The translations under genes were made by a program, and so were the position numbers. A stretch of 64,000 nucleotides of DNA from Pseudoscleropodium purum (Eukaryota; Streptophyta; Bryopsida; Hypnales; Brachytheciaceae), in the NCBI GenBank assembly GCA_963969395.1, contig OZ017797.1:12524001-12588000 (forward strand). The letters are read 5' to 3'. Under the pieces are notes generated by a model. It did not search any database. It had not been told where the DNA came from and saw only the letters and a list, made by a program, of their open reading frames with translations. Shown here piece by piece: positions 10,501 to 22,682 of the stretch (positions are counted from its first letter, which is position 1; each line of letters begins with the position of its first letter).

Positions 10501-12744
10501 ATGCCGGGAGCTTTAAAGGCGAGAGAAACCGATGGTGGTAGCGCCGTGGAGACCACGACGGGCTGCCTTCACAAGATGGACAGGAGCATCGTTGAGGTTG
10601 TGGACAGAGTGGAAAGCGGCGAGGCTTCGAAAGAGAAGAGGAAGAAGCGGCGGAAAAAGAGACGGAAGTTGAATTCGTCGGACGTAGGGGATGGAGGAGG
10701 CGTTGTCGAGGGTCTAGACCGGGTATGCTGTTGATGAGATAGAAAGTTGGATTACGAGCTGCCTGTGGTCGTCGTTCTTGGGCAATGAGCAAATAATGTG
10801 TCTGGAATTGTGTGCATTGGTGGCGGCTTCTATTGTCTGCGTTCTTTTGTAGGATTTCTGAAATCTGAAACCTTGAGACGGATAATTCAATCGGTAGTGT
10901 TGCGAGAGGAACATTAAAACAGTTGAAGATGTTCATCAGGGATCACCTGATCAGGAGGCGGAATTTGGTGTACTATCGAGGGACTGGTTAGTTTTTTCGG
11001 TGATGCAGGGCTTAGGGTTTAGGTTCCTTGATTCAACTTCTTAAGAGAGCACTCAGACGAGTACTCTACGCGCGGTCAGATTCGGCAAAAATTTGATCTG
11101 TTTGGGCCAGAGGGTTACATTTGGCATGATGGGATTGGTTTCAAGTTTTCAACCTCTTGAATTGTGATGTGGAGTCGAATTTCGACCAGAGAGCGTTGAA
11201 AGTGGCTTGTGCGTATTGGTAGTTCTTGTATGTTGATCTGCGTGGTATGCACATTTTGCAGGTAGTCCGAGATGCGATAGATTTGAGTTCAGTAGTGAGC
11301 TCTTCTTCTCGACATACAGGAATTCTCTCCGGATTGACGGAACAGAAGCGACCGCGAGAATTCACAGCAGGAGACGACTTGGAGACCTCAGTCGCAAATA
11401 AAGCAGCTGGGCGTATGAAGCTTACCAAGAAGAAGCGGAAGCGGGTCGAGGAGGAGCTTTCGAAGGGAAGGAACGAAACATCTTCGTCTTCTGCAGCAAT
11501 CACGGAAGCGACGACTGCTGATGCGCACAGTAGGGTTTGGCAGTACGTTTGCAACAGGGCAGTCCTTGTGAATTCGAAGTTCATTAGGAATTCTGAAGGG
11601 CCATCAATTGAAAGTTCACTACCTGGGTACGGGGAGAGCACGGTTGTTACAGAGATTGAAGTCGCCGGGAAGAAAATCGTGGTGACTAATACCAAGGAAG
11701 GCGCTGTTGCCCAAGAGTGGTTGAATCGGCAGAAGGGAACCGTTTTTGGTTTAGATGCGGAATGGAGACCCAGCTATAAGAAAGGCACCGAACACAAAGT
11801 TGCGCTTCTGCAGGTATGATTTTCTGGTCATTTACTTGATTAGGCTCACATTGGTTTGCACAGGTCGAATCAATTAGCCTGAGAGAAGAGATCTTATACC
11901 TTGATTGATGCAATCGTCAACTTCTATTTTTTAATTCCGTTCCATGTCCAATTTATACTGGTTTAAGTAACAAGAATGGGCATGAGCATGATTTGTGTCC
12001 AATGTGGCATGGTCGAAACAATGGAAACGAGAAGGTTTCGAGCTACCTCTTTGAGGTTGGTAGGATAGTTGTTCCTTCAAATGTGTCATACAATAGCTTA
12101 AATGCAATGGACTACTTCGAGCATGTTATCTCACCTGTAGTTGCACTTGAAGTTGGTTCAGGACTGTTATCCGAAGCTTGTTATCTGAAGCTTATTGCTT
12201 CGACCTGTGCAATCTGAAGTGAATACCCTTCTTGATTTTATCTCTTTGGGGGAACAGTGAATACCGTTTGATTTGCAAGGGTCATATTGAAACTGCTGCT
12301 GCCGTTTTCTTATCGAATACTGCATGCATGGTTGTGCAGATCTGTGGGGAGAGCGAGTGTCTGATTGTGCAGATGCTGTACTTGGATGTAATTCCAAGGG
12401 GCTTAGTGAACTTTTTGAAGGATCCTGCCATCAAATTTCCTGGGGTAGGAATTCAAGGAGACGCCATGAAACTGAAACGAGACTGGGGGCTGGAATGTAA
12501 CGGAACGGTTGATCTCACCTTTCTGGCTGCTTCCATTCTGGACCGTCCAGAATTGAGGTTCACAGGGCTCAAGGGTCTTGCGAAGGTAGTTATGGACTAC
12601 GATATGGCGAAGCCCAAACGAGTTACCATGAGCAACTGGGCAAAGCCCGTCTTGGACAAGGTTCAAGTGGAGTATGCCAGCTTAGATGCATGGGTCTCAT
12701 ATGCGATTCATCAGACACTCTTGCAGCCTACCACCACACAATGA
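10501..12744 (+). CDS. DEDDy 3'-5' exonuclease, Werner-exonuclease type
   Basis: Three exons join in phase: 10501-10722, 11262-11813 and 12340-12744, giving 392 aa. All introns are GT-AG (CGG|gtatgc, ttgcag|GTA, CAG|gtatga, tgtgcag|ATC). The family removes nucleotides from DNA or RNA 3' ends with two metal ions. The catalytic set is visible: Asp239 and Glu241 in FGLDAEW (ExoI), Asp299 in VGIQGDAMKL (ExoII), and Tyr370/Asp374 in YASLDAW (ExoIII, DEDDy form). The N-terminal ~75 residues include a very basic run (KEKRKKRRKKRRK), likely a nuclear localisation signal, and residues ~75-180 look disordered. The ATG at 10501 is the first in frame after upstream in-frame codons. No helicase domain is present, as in plant stand-alone Werner-like exonucleases. 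The long basic N-terminus is an addition to the usual short form. Confidence 0.87.
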
Positions 12745-13450
12745 CAACAATTCTTATTCCATTATTTTCGTCTTCTTATCCCACTAGCAGGACTTAATTT
12801 ATGTCACCAGGCCCTGTAGCTGCTGACAGTGAGATCCCTCCCAAATTCCGAGGGATCGATGACCGTTAGGGAGCATCAGGATGCCACGACATTAGCAACA
12901 CTGCAGCATTATATTGCTCGGAAAGGAACCCACTGATCATCAAGGGTTAAGCATTCAAATTCCGGTAACAATTGTTTTATTATTTAAACGTTCTAGACAC
13001 TCGCATTCCTTATTTTCTTTCCATATTCCACACAGATGCGTGCCCAACTCACCAAGGGTTAATAAAAGGGCCTTCAGTTCGTGATAACTGTTATCACGTT
13101 CAGCTTATTACTGACGTTTTATTCTTACAAATGAAGAACTCCTTATGTAAAGGGTAGGGTACTACTTGCGTCGCAAAGGCAGTGAGCATTAGTTTGCCTA
13201 CAGTACATTACATTGCAGGATTACAATGCTAGCGTCGAGAATAGAACCCTAGTGGTTCTGAAAGATGCACTGTACAGTACCATTCCAGTACCCTAACCAT
13301 ATTTTGAATACTCAAAGCCCTTATTTTCCTTCTCGCGTATGTCAGACGAGTGCCGAACTCCTGAAAGGTTGACAAAGATACTGGGAAGCTTATCATCTTA
13401 CAAACTTTTACAAATGAAAGGGTTGAGTGATCATGAGGGCGGGTGTGTGC
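12745..13450. other. Tail-to-tail spacer between exonuclease and P450
   Basis: This 706-bp interval holds the 3' ends of two convergent genes. No separate gene is seen. A short phrase (TCAAGGGTTAA / CCAAGGGTTAA) occurs twice, near 12940 and 13052. Confidence 0.6.
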
Positions 13451-16400
13451 TCAATAGAGCAAAGCAGGTTTTCTGGGGTGCGCCAGAGCCAGCAGCGGAT
13501 GCAACTTCGGCGTCGTGATCCCATCAAACCTCTCCTCCATATTGAGCTCCTTCGGATTCGCCTCCCCAGGCAATCGCCAGTCAAAGCTATGCAACAGATG
13601 CGCAAGCATATGGCACATATTCACATTCGCAAGTGACATTCCAGGGCAAATCCTTCGTCCTGCGCCGAACGGCATGAACTGGAAGAAGCCCTCCTGCTGT
13701 TGTTGCCCTTGCCCTTGCCCCCCACGCAGGAAGCGCTCCGGATGGAACTCCTCCGGACGGTCGTACACTTCGGGGTCGCGGTGAATGGCGTGAATGTTGA
13801 AGATCAAGCGCGTGTACGCGGGGAAAGTGTACCCTGCAACGCATGTCTCCTCGCGCGACTCGTGGTTGATGCCAATGGGAGCGCCGGGCTTCACGCGCAT
13901 AACCTCCTTCACCACGGCTTCCAGGTACGGCAAGTGCTCCAAGTCGGACTCGGAAACCACGCGGTCGAGGCCGATCACGTTGTCGAGCTCAGATTGTGCG
14001 CGGGCCATCACTTCTGGGTGACGAATCAGGTGCGCCATCACCCATTCTAAGGTGGTGGATTGCGTCTCCGCGCCCGCGAACAACATGTCCTGCGCGCCAG
14101 GGACGCTAAAATGTCAAATATCTCTGTGCATCGCAATTAGGGTTTCACTTGCTCTTGCAACAATGTGCTGATTGTGCTCACTATTTCAGAATCCAAGAAT
14201 ATTATAAAATGGAGTACTGCCCACAGTGCACAGTCAGAAGGTTAGCATATGTCGGTAAACAACATATCCTGCGCGCCACATCCCCTCCCCATATCAACCA
14301 CTATGTACAATACATCCCAATTAGGGTTTCACCTGCACTTGCAATGTGCCAACTAGGTCTTTCTCTAAGCAAACTATAAACTGGAATACCGCACAGTCAA
14401 AGGGTTAGCATATGTCCCGCGAACACATTCTGTGTGCCATATCCCCACTCTGCATCCCAAGTGAAGTCACAATTGTGCACTCTTCCTGCATTCATTTCCC
14501 TTGTTGACGAGAGAGGACATGGATTTTTTTTAGTGTCCTGCACTATGTTTGCAATTTCAGAGAACCTGACTGGCTCTAACCCAAGTCATTATTAGTAGGC
14601 GTCATGGTGGAAAGATTGTACGACTAGCAGAAGTTTAGAAACTCTTCCACCACCTGTGCGTGCCCGATTCACCTGAGAATTTCAACGGTCTAACAGAATT
14701 TTCACTATTTTCCACGAAGATTGAAATCTACTTTTGGAGGATCTTGACCTAGCAACCAACAAAATCTGCTATCATGTTCCCATTTGAAAAACGTGTTCTT
14801 CCGGTAGCCGGTATCAAAGCTTCCCAAGGCTAACTTCCTTGTCACACTTGGCATCCTCAGCTCCTTTGGCCTCAAAAAATGGGAGACAAAGAAGTTCGCA
14901 TGCCAAATCCACTAGAACGTCACACCTACCCCTCCATTCCTCAAGTCAGGAATGAAACGCAAGGAATAATGAAGTAGCTCGAAGAATAAAGCTGAAATTT
15001 GGAATCTTGCTCAAAAATCTACTCTAAAACTTTCAGTCCCCATTCTTTGGAAATCCACAATCCCATTAGAAAATGAACAAAAGATATTCAAAGAGCACCC
15101 TCACGTGGAGAACCCGTGTATGCAGTCTAAGTGTCACTTTCTCTTCAGAGTCAACAATGGGCTACAGGGACCTTAGGCGAACAGACTCTTCATTTACTCT
15201 TCATTGAATTTTTTTCTCTCTTCACGTGGAGAATTTTCTTGCACTTATCACCTAATCCTCCCTTGTTTCTGAGCAAAGTCAGAGAAAAGGAATCAAGCTC
15301 AAGATGCAGTCCAGAGTTTCACCAGTTCTCTGGATAGCCCTCGAGGCTTTTGATCGAAATTCACATCCCAGATTAAGAAAAAGAACAGAAGATATTCAAG
15401 TAACACTTGCACTTGCCAGCTAACCCTCCCTTTTTCTGAGCAGAGTCAGAGAAAAGGAATCAAGCTAAAATGAAGTTCAGAGTTCCACTAGTTCTCTGGA
15501 AACCCATCGACGCTTTTGATCGAAATTCACATCCCAGATTCAAAAGAGAATAGATGCTATTCAAATAATATGTGCACTTGCCACCTATACCTCTCTTTTT
15601 CTGAGCGAGTCAGAGAAAAGGAATGAAGTGCAAGGTGACAGATGTTCGGAGTTCAGCCAGTTTACTGATCACCCCTCTTTGCTTCGCTTTCATCGAAATT
15701 CACATCCCAGATTCATTCCAAAAAAACGTAATCCATGTGCAACAATCACACTCCACGAGTGTGTAACAAGCAGTCAACCCAAAATTTGCAGAAACTTGGA
15801 AATGGTTGGAGTCCTCACCACCACGACCGCGCGCACCGTTTCGTGATCCAACGTCCCTTGCCCGTCATGCGCCGGCGTCGCCAGCAACAAATCCACGAAG
15901 TCTTTCTCCCAACAAGCTTCCTCTTCCACGGACCTCCCCGTCCTCCTCGCCTCTCTCCCCTTTAGATCAAGAATCTCATCCATCTTCTTATGAATCTTCT
16001 CCGCAATCTTCTTCATCTTCTCTCTCGTTCCCTGCCACGTCGTCACAAACCCCAACGCGGGGATATAATCGCTGATCACAAACACCGCGTACGATGCGAA
16101 GTGAATGTTAAGGACCTCCTGGTACCGCTGTGCATCTTCCAAGTGCCCTTCTCCCCCTTCCACGAACAACCTCTTGTTGAACACCATTCGGGAGATGATA
16201 TTCGTGGCAGTATTCCTTAACTGGAACGGCAGATCGATGGGCATCCCTGTGGATCCCGCTTGTTCCCGTATGAACTTGATCAAAGTATGAATCTCTTGTG
16301 AGCGCCCGGATTCGTACGACGCCAGCCGCTTCTTGGTGAAGAACTGCGAAGTGCATATCATGCGGAGGTGACGCCACGCAGGGCCGTAGGAGTTCGCAAT

Positions 16401-16790
16401 GATGTCTTTGGAGTTGAAAAGCGTGCTGCTGAAGAGTTTGGTGGGGCGGTAAGCGAATTGGAGGTCGTGGTGGGTGATTACCTCCTTCGCCATGGCGGCG
16501 GAGTTCACCACAATGCAAGGGGTGCTGCCCATGCGGAGGTAAGTCAAGTCGCCGTGCTGGAGGGCGAAGGAGCGGAGGGTTTTGTAAGGGAGGGAGCCCA
16601 GGCTGAAGAGGTTGCCCACGATCGGCCAGGCGAAGGGACCAGGAGGCAAAGTGCGCCGAGGGTGCAAAAGAATCTTCGCAACGAAGAGAAGCAACAGCAG
16701 CGTCGTGATGAGCGTCGCTCTATCGGTGGGGAGACGAATGGTGGCGAGAGTACCGAGCTCAAGAAACGACGGAAGCATTGGCGCGCCCAT
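13451..16790 (-). CDS. Cytochrome P450, CYP71 clan (A-type)
   Basis: Two exons, 16790-15819 and 14089-13451, join in phase to 536 aa. Such enzymes are ER-anchored monooxygenases using O2 and P450 reductase. Seen in order: an N-terminal membrane anchor (~20-43, LITTLLLLLF), a proline hinge (LPPGP), the I-helix oxygen-binding motif AGAETQ (329-334) at the start of exon 2, ExxR in KEVMR, the PERF motif (HPERF), and the heme loop FGAGRRICPG with the axial Cys near 472. The start is the first true ATG (16790); the single intron just before the I-helix is at the position typical of A-type plant P450s. The donor region reads GTGGTGGTGAGG, so the exact donor is ambiguous by 3 or 6 bases without changing frame. 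Overall it resembles F3'H/ferulate-hydroxylase-like CYP71-clan proteins, but the substrate and family number cannot be told. It is convergent with the exonuclease gene. Two tandem arrays lie in the intron. Confidence 0.9.
14074..14500 (-). repeat. Tandem repeat that copies the P450 3' splice site and start of exon 2
   Basis: Three diverged units lie side by side. Unit 1 covers the true acceptor and the first bases of exon 2 (around 14074-14253). Unit 2 (about 14254-14417) repeats GTTAGCATATGTC, an ACAACATATCCTGCGCGCCA version of the splice junction and ATTAGGGTTTCACCTGCACTTGC. Unit 3 (about 14400-14500) has CGCGAACACATTCTGTGTGCC. Read on the minus strand, unit 2 preserves a CAG acceptor followed by codons for DMLF. 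Confidence 0.75.
15030..15720 (-). repeat. About 170-bp tandem repeat in the P450 intron
   Basis: The phrase GATCGAAATTCACATCCCAG occurs near 15352 and 15518, and (as ATCGAAATTCACATCCCAG) near 15692, spacing about 166-174 bp. Each is preceded by AGTCAGAGAAAAGGAAT and a CCAGTTCTCTGG-like block. An older, more diverged copy seems to precede them from about 15030. Confidence 0.85.
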
Positions 16791-18884
16791 CGTTGTTGAC
16801 AATGGAATGCAAACTTGAAAATCGATCGGTCGAACTAAATTCTTCTGATTCTATGGAACTTGTGATTCTTCAAACAAGATCAGCGCTTGAAATCTGCACT
16901 TCACTTCACTCTGTCACTCTACGATTGGGTTGCTACAACCCACTGGAGCGAAGTCGTCACAACTGCACCGCGCCTTCTTTCGTGAGCCCCTTCTTTTTCG
17001 TCTGGTCGAGCAGAGTGATCACACGTCACACCATCACCAGGATTCTGCCAAGGTCCCCAAACCAAATTGCAATAGAATCAGATACTCACTCAACAGAATC
17101 TTCGTTTCAAATTGTGCACACTTCAGTTTGCTCCAATCCGCATCTCTGGCCAACTATTCATGAATGTTGACATCGAACCGAACCCAGCTATCAAGTGTAT
17201 AAATATGTATACAGCAAAAGAACGGAATAATATATTAAATCAGTCAGTTGCGACGTACTGCGCAATCAAATAATGTCCTTACCGGCCGCCTGATCTTCTG
17301 CAGGTGCCCACAATCGTAACCAAAGCACCACGAGTGCATGCAATTGAGAAACACACTTGTACCTGGCCACTAGCTGAGAACAGTGAAGAACAGTGAAGAA
17401 CAGTGAAAGCTAGCAAGCTTGAAAACTGTGCACACTGGCGCAAAGAATTTTGGCTAGTTTTGCGGCTCAGAATCAGAAAAAAGATGCCCGAGTGTAAATG
17501 GAGAGAACAACAGTGACGACGATGGACTCCCAATTCAAGCTCTGCCCACCCCCGAGAAAAACGCTGGTTGGGTTGCATAACAAGAGCTTGCAGGTGCTCG
17601 GTTATGATCCTTTGGATGCGGAGCTCATTATATTTCCATTGTGGGAGCAGGGCCCACGTCACCGGATGACTGATTTTCTTCCTTTTTTCTGGATATTTAA
17701 TGATTCTTATATCCTTTTCAATAAGATTGTACCCTTTTTCCATACGCTTTTCAATGGGGTTTTCTGTGCACGTGATTCAATTGAACCCAGCTAGCTAGGC
17801 TCTAGCTCTCGAGGAGCTACTGACTACTGGCTACTGGGAGTTTTCGTCTATAGGAATTTTGCGGTGGCAGACGAAAGGTTTGTAACTAAGCCTGCACGTG
17901 CAAGAAGGTGCAAATAATGGCACGTTGAGGAACGAAAAAAAATTGCTTTTGTTTGGATTGGGAAAAAGAACTGAAGGTCGAATTTGTTTTTTGGTTTTAG
18001 AAACGGAGTTGTGTGGCTGAGTCAAAAGGAATTGCGTAGACTGGGTCAGCAATAGGAATTTGTGAAATTCAATTCAAAGTCCGTCATCAAGATGTTTTAG
18101 AAGTTTCTCATATCAGCAGTCCCCACCTGCAGTAACTAGTATTCTTTGAGCAACCAATTGGAAGTGATTGGAATGCGGCCAGCCGCGCAGGATGTTTTTT
18201 TGGAGTGATTCTAGCGAGATATTCTTGCTTTCACAGTGGTTGAAGTTGTAAAATACTACCAAATCTAAGGACACTATATTTTGGATGAATGTAGTTTATT
18301 TTGGATGAGTAAATAAATTTTCATCCATATATTGTAGGTTTTATCCATTTCCATGGATGTAAATAGCTTCCTCACTACAATGAAGATCACTTTCTACATT
18401 GCCTATAATAAATGAAACAAAAGAACAAGGCAACAAGAAATAGTCACCCACCTGATTTGAAAACATAAAAAAAACTTGGTGAAAAAAATTTATAAAATTT
18501 CTATTTTGAGTAAGAAATAGAGAAAGTAAGCACATTTGGTGCTTAATAAACTAGTTTGATATGGAAATTGAAGGAAAATAGTAGGTGAAACTCAAAAAAT
18601 ATTCTAAACGATGGGTTGGGTTGGATATAGTGTTAGAACCATCTCAAATTCCATTGTGGACTTTGGCAAATTTTGAATAAGGCATTAGAAGAAATCTAGC
18701 CCCTACAATGGATTGTGTGATTGCATGATAATGTGCATTCATAGAAAAATAATTTAAAATAATAATTAATTTTTTTAAATTTAGCCCATGTAATCACACT
18801 CTATGCCATGCAAGACTTGGGACTATAAAAAAAAATTTAATTTAAATCAATTTTTTAATTTTTAAAATTTTCAAGACGTTTTTT

Positions 18885-19115
18885 CCCCCTAAAATTTGTT
18901 GAATTGTGGAAAGTCAAATAGCCCACTCTAGGAGCTAGATTTTCTTGAATACTCATCCAAATTAGGTGGGTGTGACTATTTCTTATTTTATTTCATTCTA
19001 TCCTATTTCCTTAAGAATAGGTGCATAGAAAATTGGTGATGGGCTATCATTAGAGAAAATTTGGCCCCTAGAGTGGGCCATTTGACATTTTGTGAATATG
19101 AAAATTTAGGGGGGG
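18885..19115. repeat. Inverted repeat with ~60-bp arms
   Basis: The left arm (18885-18944) contains TAGCCCACTCTAGGAGCTAG and the right arm (19054-19115) contains its imperfect complement TTGGCCCCTAGAGTGGGCCA. Pairing continues to CCCCCTAAAATTT on the left versus AAAATTTAGGGGG on the right. A loop of about 109 bp separates them. This is the architecture of a fold-back or miniature inverted-repeat element, now diverged. Confidence 0.65.
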
Positions 19116-19180
19116 AATCAAAATTTGAAATTTTTTTTTAGTCTCCAATCATAACTCATAAGTGGCACAACTTGTGATTA

Positions 19181-19443
19181 CATTAGAGGATTTTAGGAGG
19201 GGTTGGGAGGGCCATTTCAAGTTGGTACTCCCTGCAGTTCCCCCTACAATTTTGGCGAACAGTTGTTTCAAAAAAAAAATTTTAATCATTTATGAAATGA
19301 AGAAAAGTTTTGAAAAAAGAAATTATTTTTTTCAAATGTGGCAATCATCGTGCCACGCCAATGAATTGCTGTAGGATAGGTGTCATAGTTTAGGAATTGA
19401 CGGGAACTCACAGCCATCTATAGGGCTGAAAACTCCTCTAATG
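19181..19443 (+). mobile_element. Small TIR element (MITE-like), uninterrupted copy
   Basis: It begins CATTAGAGGATTTT and ends AACTCCTCTAATG, so the outer 10 bp are exact inverted repeats. A second family member is at 36950-43002, where it is split by a retrotransposon. Shared internal text includes GGAGGGCCA followed by a CTTCAAG/TTTCAAG word, GTGGCA..CGT, and CTATAGGGCT/CTATAGGACT. There is no coding capacity. I could not identify a target-site duplication, so the superfamily is open. Confidence 0.7.
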
Positions 19444-20934
19444 CATGGGCCAAACAAAAAGATACATTTAATAATTCTTTTTTAATTTTTAATTTTCATA
19501 AATGCACATTGTCATATAGTCAAATGGCCTTGCACAAGGTCTAGATTTATTCTAATGAGAATTTTGTAAAAAACAATCTTTTGTTAGTCTATATTTAAAT
19601 GATCATGCTTTAATATAAATCTATCAAGTGCTCTTGCTATGTAAGTACACAAAATTTTAAATCAAATATTATTTTTGAATACTACTATCTCTTAAGTTTG
19701 AATCTATCTCTTTTTTTTTAAAAGGTAATTAAATTTATATAAAATGAAGGTTATTTTAGTAAATAACCAAGTTTTAAGTTTAACCCATTAAGAACTAAAG
19801 GGTATCAAAAATAAAAAATTCCTTCTAAAATTGATTGTAGATTGACTATTTGTAATTTTTACAAGAATTTTTTTCCTTTAAATAAGTTCAAAATGTTAAG
19901 TTCTAACTATGATGAAGATTTTTATTTTACTTCTTTATTCAAGTTGTTTTTTAAGATTCATTTTTTAATTTAAAAAGCTAAATTTTGAAGGACAAACTTA
20001 CTAGTATCCTAAGCACAAGAATCTTTAAAAACATTGATGGATGAAAAAAAATTGTGTGTTTAGAATGTATTTACAATCATTATTTGTTCAAAATTTGAAA
20101 GTTTGATTGTTAAAGGGATAAATCTATCTCTTGTTTTCTAAAATGTTTTGATATAAAATACAAAAATCTAATTTTTATATGACCAATTCTTAAGTTTAAA
20201 TCTACCTTTTGCTTTCTAAGGTGACTAATTTTAAAATAAAGTGGCGATAGATTTTTAACTTTGGATAAGAATTATTTTTTTGCATTTGACAATAGGCTCT
20301 AATGAATGCAATTCTTGATGGTGTATTTTGAAACTTTTCTACAAAGTAGAGATTCTTTTAGATTTCCAACAAGCCAATTTGCAAAAAAAAAGTTGCTTAT
20401 AGTTAGCGTTTTATGTATTTTCAAAAAAAAATTCTTTGCAACTTCGTTGTTTTTGACTCCTAGTTTTTGTCACACAATACAAAGGCCCTTCAAAGTTCTT
20501 TTCTTGGTTTTAATAGCAAAAAAAGTGCCCAAAAACTATGTACAATTGGCAAAAAAAACTAATGTATAGTTCTACGCATCATTGTGCTTTTTCTACCGTA
20601 GTTTTCTCTCTTAACATGCCAAATGTAATAATCAAAGCTCAATCTTCAACTTCAAATTACAACGCCCTAACACTAACTAATATCTTGGCATTCTTTTTCC
20701 AATTTACCAAAGTATTAATTTTACTTGTGAGTGTTCTAGAAAAGAATGATGACTTGTTCAAAGTTAGCTAGTAGAATTGGGGGAATAAACCGAGTTGCAA
20801 TTTGAAAAAAATCAGAAAAAAAACCTGTAAGAAAATCTATAAAATTCCTATTGAAAGTCCAAAATAGAAAAAATAACCACCAAATTCAATACTTGAAAAA
20901 AAGAGGTCGAATACAAGAATTAACCCTACTATGG

Positions 20935-21060
20935 AAACTAAGTGTGTGATGGATGACATGAAAACCAACCTTCTATGCAGGACAAAAGTGCAAAAATGTT
21001 CATCCTCAAAATGTGGTGTGAAAAGGGGAGATCTCCACACAACAAATTGACCTCCAACAT
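20935..21060 (+). repeat. Direct repeat, left copy (partner at 21.99-22.13 kb)
   Basis: The order TTAACCC - TAAGTGT - GATGGATGA - AGGACA - AAGTGCA - TTCATCCT - TGTGAAAAGGG - TGAC - TCCAA - TACTT is shared with 21988-22130, in the same orientation, with many substitutions. The two copies flank about 930 bp that includes a possible first exon. Confidence 0.7.
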
Positions 21061-21569
21061 GTGTACTTGGGTTTCCAAAAGTACAAACTACAACAATACA
21101 CTCTAGTTTCAGAAACCCGAGTCATTTCCAAATCTTACCTACAACCACATTCTCACTGCACAACAGCACAACGCGGTCACTAAGGATTGGTTGCAGTGGA
21201 GATGTAGGGTCCAAGTGCTCAATAAATTTCCGTACAACAAAGCCTCACGGTTACACCGATTTTTGTTTTTTAAGCAAGCAATTCACAGTCACATGGTAAC
21301 TACTCTATCTATCAAAAGAAGGAAGAGTTCTACTACCACCAGCCAGCCCGGCGTTCCAGTCTAGGGTTCAAGGAAACTAGCTGGTACTGTAAAAGTCCCC
21401 AAATCATCCCCAGCTCGTACTGTTACTGTTACTGCTACTGCTTCTGCTTCGGTGCGGATTGATTGCCGGTGAGTGAGTGTGTCCGGGCTCCGAAGATCGA
21501 GAGATCGAGGACCCACTGCTCTTTTTGCAGATTCCGTTTGCCAATCTGAACAGCTCAAGTCTCAAGTTT

Positions 21570-22682
21570 ATGAAACTGGAAAAACTAGTTAAAAACTCCG
21601 GCAAACATTCGGTTGCTGCAGTAGCAGTATCAGCAGCAGCAGCCGGAATGAATGTTGTAATTGGTAATTGGTTTCTTCAGCCGCACGTGGGTGGAGAACT
21701 CCAGGAATGGAACCGGTTCTGCCCGTCTGCGCCGCTGCAGTCGCGGCAGTTGGTCGGTCTCCCTCGCGTTTCACTTACAATGCAGTTGCGTGGCTTTCCG
21801 CCAAATTATTAATTCAGGTGGGCACCTCCGAAACCGCCACTTTTGGGTTCCTGTGCCGAGCTGATGCTGTTAGACTTAGACTGGCCGGTCAAATGTTCAT
21901 TTGGTTTTCTTTGTTGGCGAAGTGATCGAAAGATCGAAGGAGGGTTCCAACGCACCAAAAAACGTGCCTGGCATTTGTATGCAAAAGTTTAACCCCTGAA
22001 AGGTTGCTGAGGACATTAAGTGTCTGATGGATGATGACAGAGCATTCTCCTCTGTAGGACAGAAGTGCATCTATTCATCCTTCGAGTTTTGTTGTGAAAA
22101 GGGAACGTCTTCTACTATAGTTTGACTTCCAATGAATACTTTTCCATTTTTTTTAAGTGATTGATTCCCATGGTATTAGAAAATAATGATTTCAATGGTG
22201 ACTAGCCTGTCCTTACATGGTTAAAGTTAGGATGTGTGACCAGAGGTTCTGAAATTGTTTTCTTCAACATAAGGATATATATCGGTGCTTCATATTTTGA
22301 TTTTCATGATTTTTCACCAATTGGCAGCAACTCAAAGATGTTGGCTAATTTCTGTACAGTACATGAAATTTTCATTGGAGAGAGTGTGTGTGTGTGTTAA
22401 AATAGACATATTACTGCTGTATTTTATTTCAAGACCAAGACCAGTAGCCAAATTTTACCTGGGGCATGATTTTTTGGGTGTACCCACCTTAAATTATTTT
22501 TCGCATCAGCTTTTCGCCTCTGCCTCTTACTTGCAGTGTTCTGGACAAGGCCTGATTATTTTTCTCATGTGCGGAACCACCGCAATGGCACTGTCGTATT
22601 GAAAATGTATGTGGATAAGGATTCGAATTTGTCAGGGACTGTACCATTGCGGCATGGATTTTCTGTGGGTCTCCAATATCAG
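21570..22682 (+). CDS. Possible undescribed gene, exons 1 and 2 (3' end unresolved)
   Basis: Exon 1 is proposed at 21570-21663: an ATG followed by a Lys-rich start (MKLEKLVKNSGKHS) and an Ala/Val run, ending ATT G|gtaatt. Exon 2 at 22537-22682 is preceded by the good acceptor cttacttgcag and followed by CAG|gtgaca. It is open for 48 codons and reads FWTRPDYFSHVRNHRNG, then VVLKMYVDKD and GTVPLRHGFSVGLQYQ. The phases fit (1 + 2 nt). The alternating hydrophobic pattern is strand-like. I do not recognise the family. A continuation may lie at 27369-27506. The GC-richer island around exon 1 fits a real 5' region, but the direct repeats around it allow an inactive fragment. Confidence 0.35.
21988..22130 (+). 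repeat. Direct repeat, right copy (partner at 20.94-21.06 kb)
   Basis: See the left copy for shared words. The similarity does not extend into either flank, so the unit is only about 130-140 bp. It could be the termini of a very small LTR-type element (TRIM) or a simple duplication; no TG..CA ends or primer site were recognised. Confidence 0.6.

Larger units (their letters stand above)
16791..20930. other. Repeat-rich spacer upstream of the P450
   Basis: No gene recognised. The first 500 bp is the P450 5' flank. From about 18.2 kb the sequence turns AT-rich, with direct repeats of ATTTTGGATGA (18270-18310), an inverted repeat at 18.9-19.1 kb, and a small TIR element at 19.18-19.44 kb. Short frames are low complexity. 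Confidence 0.5.

Noticed and set aside
13700..14050. Plus-strand ORFs across P450 exon 2
   Set aside because: Antisense shadows of a clearly conserved P450 exon.
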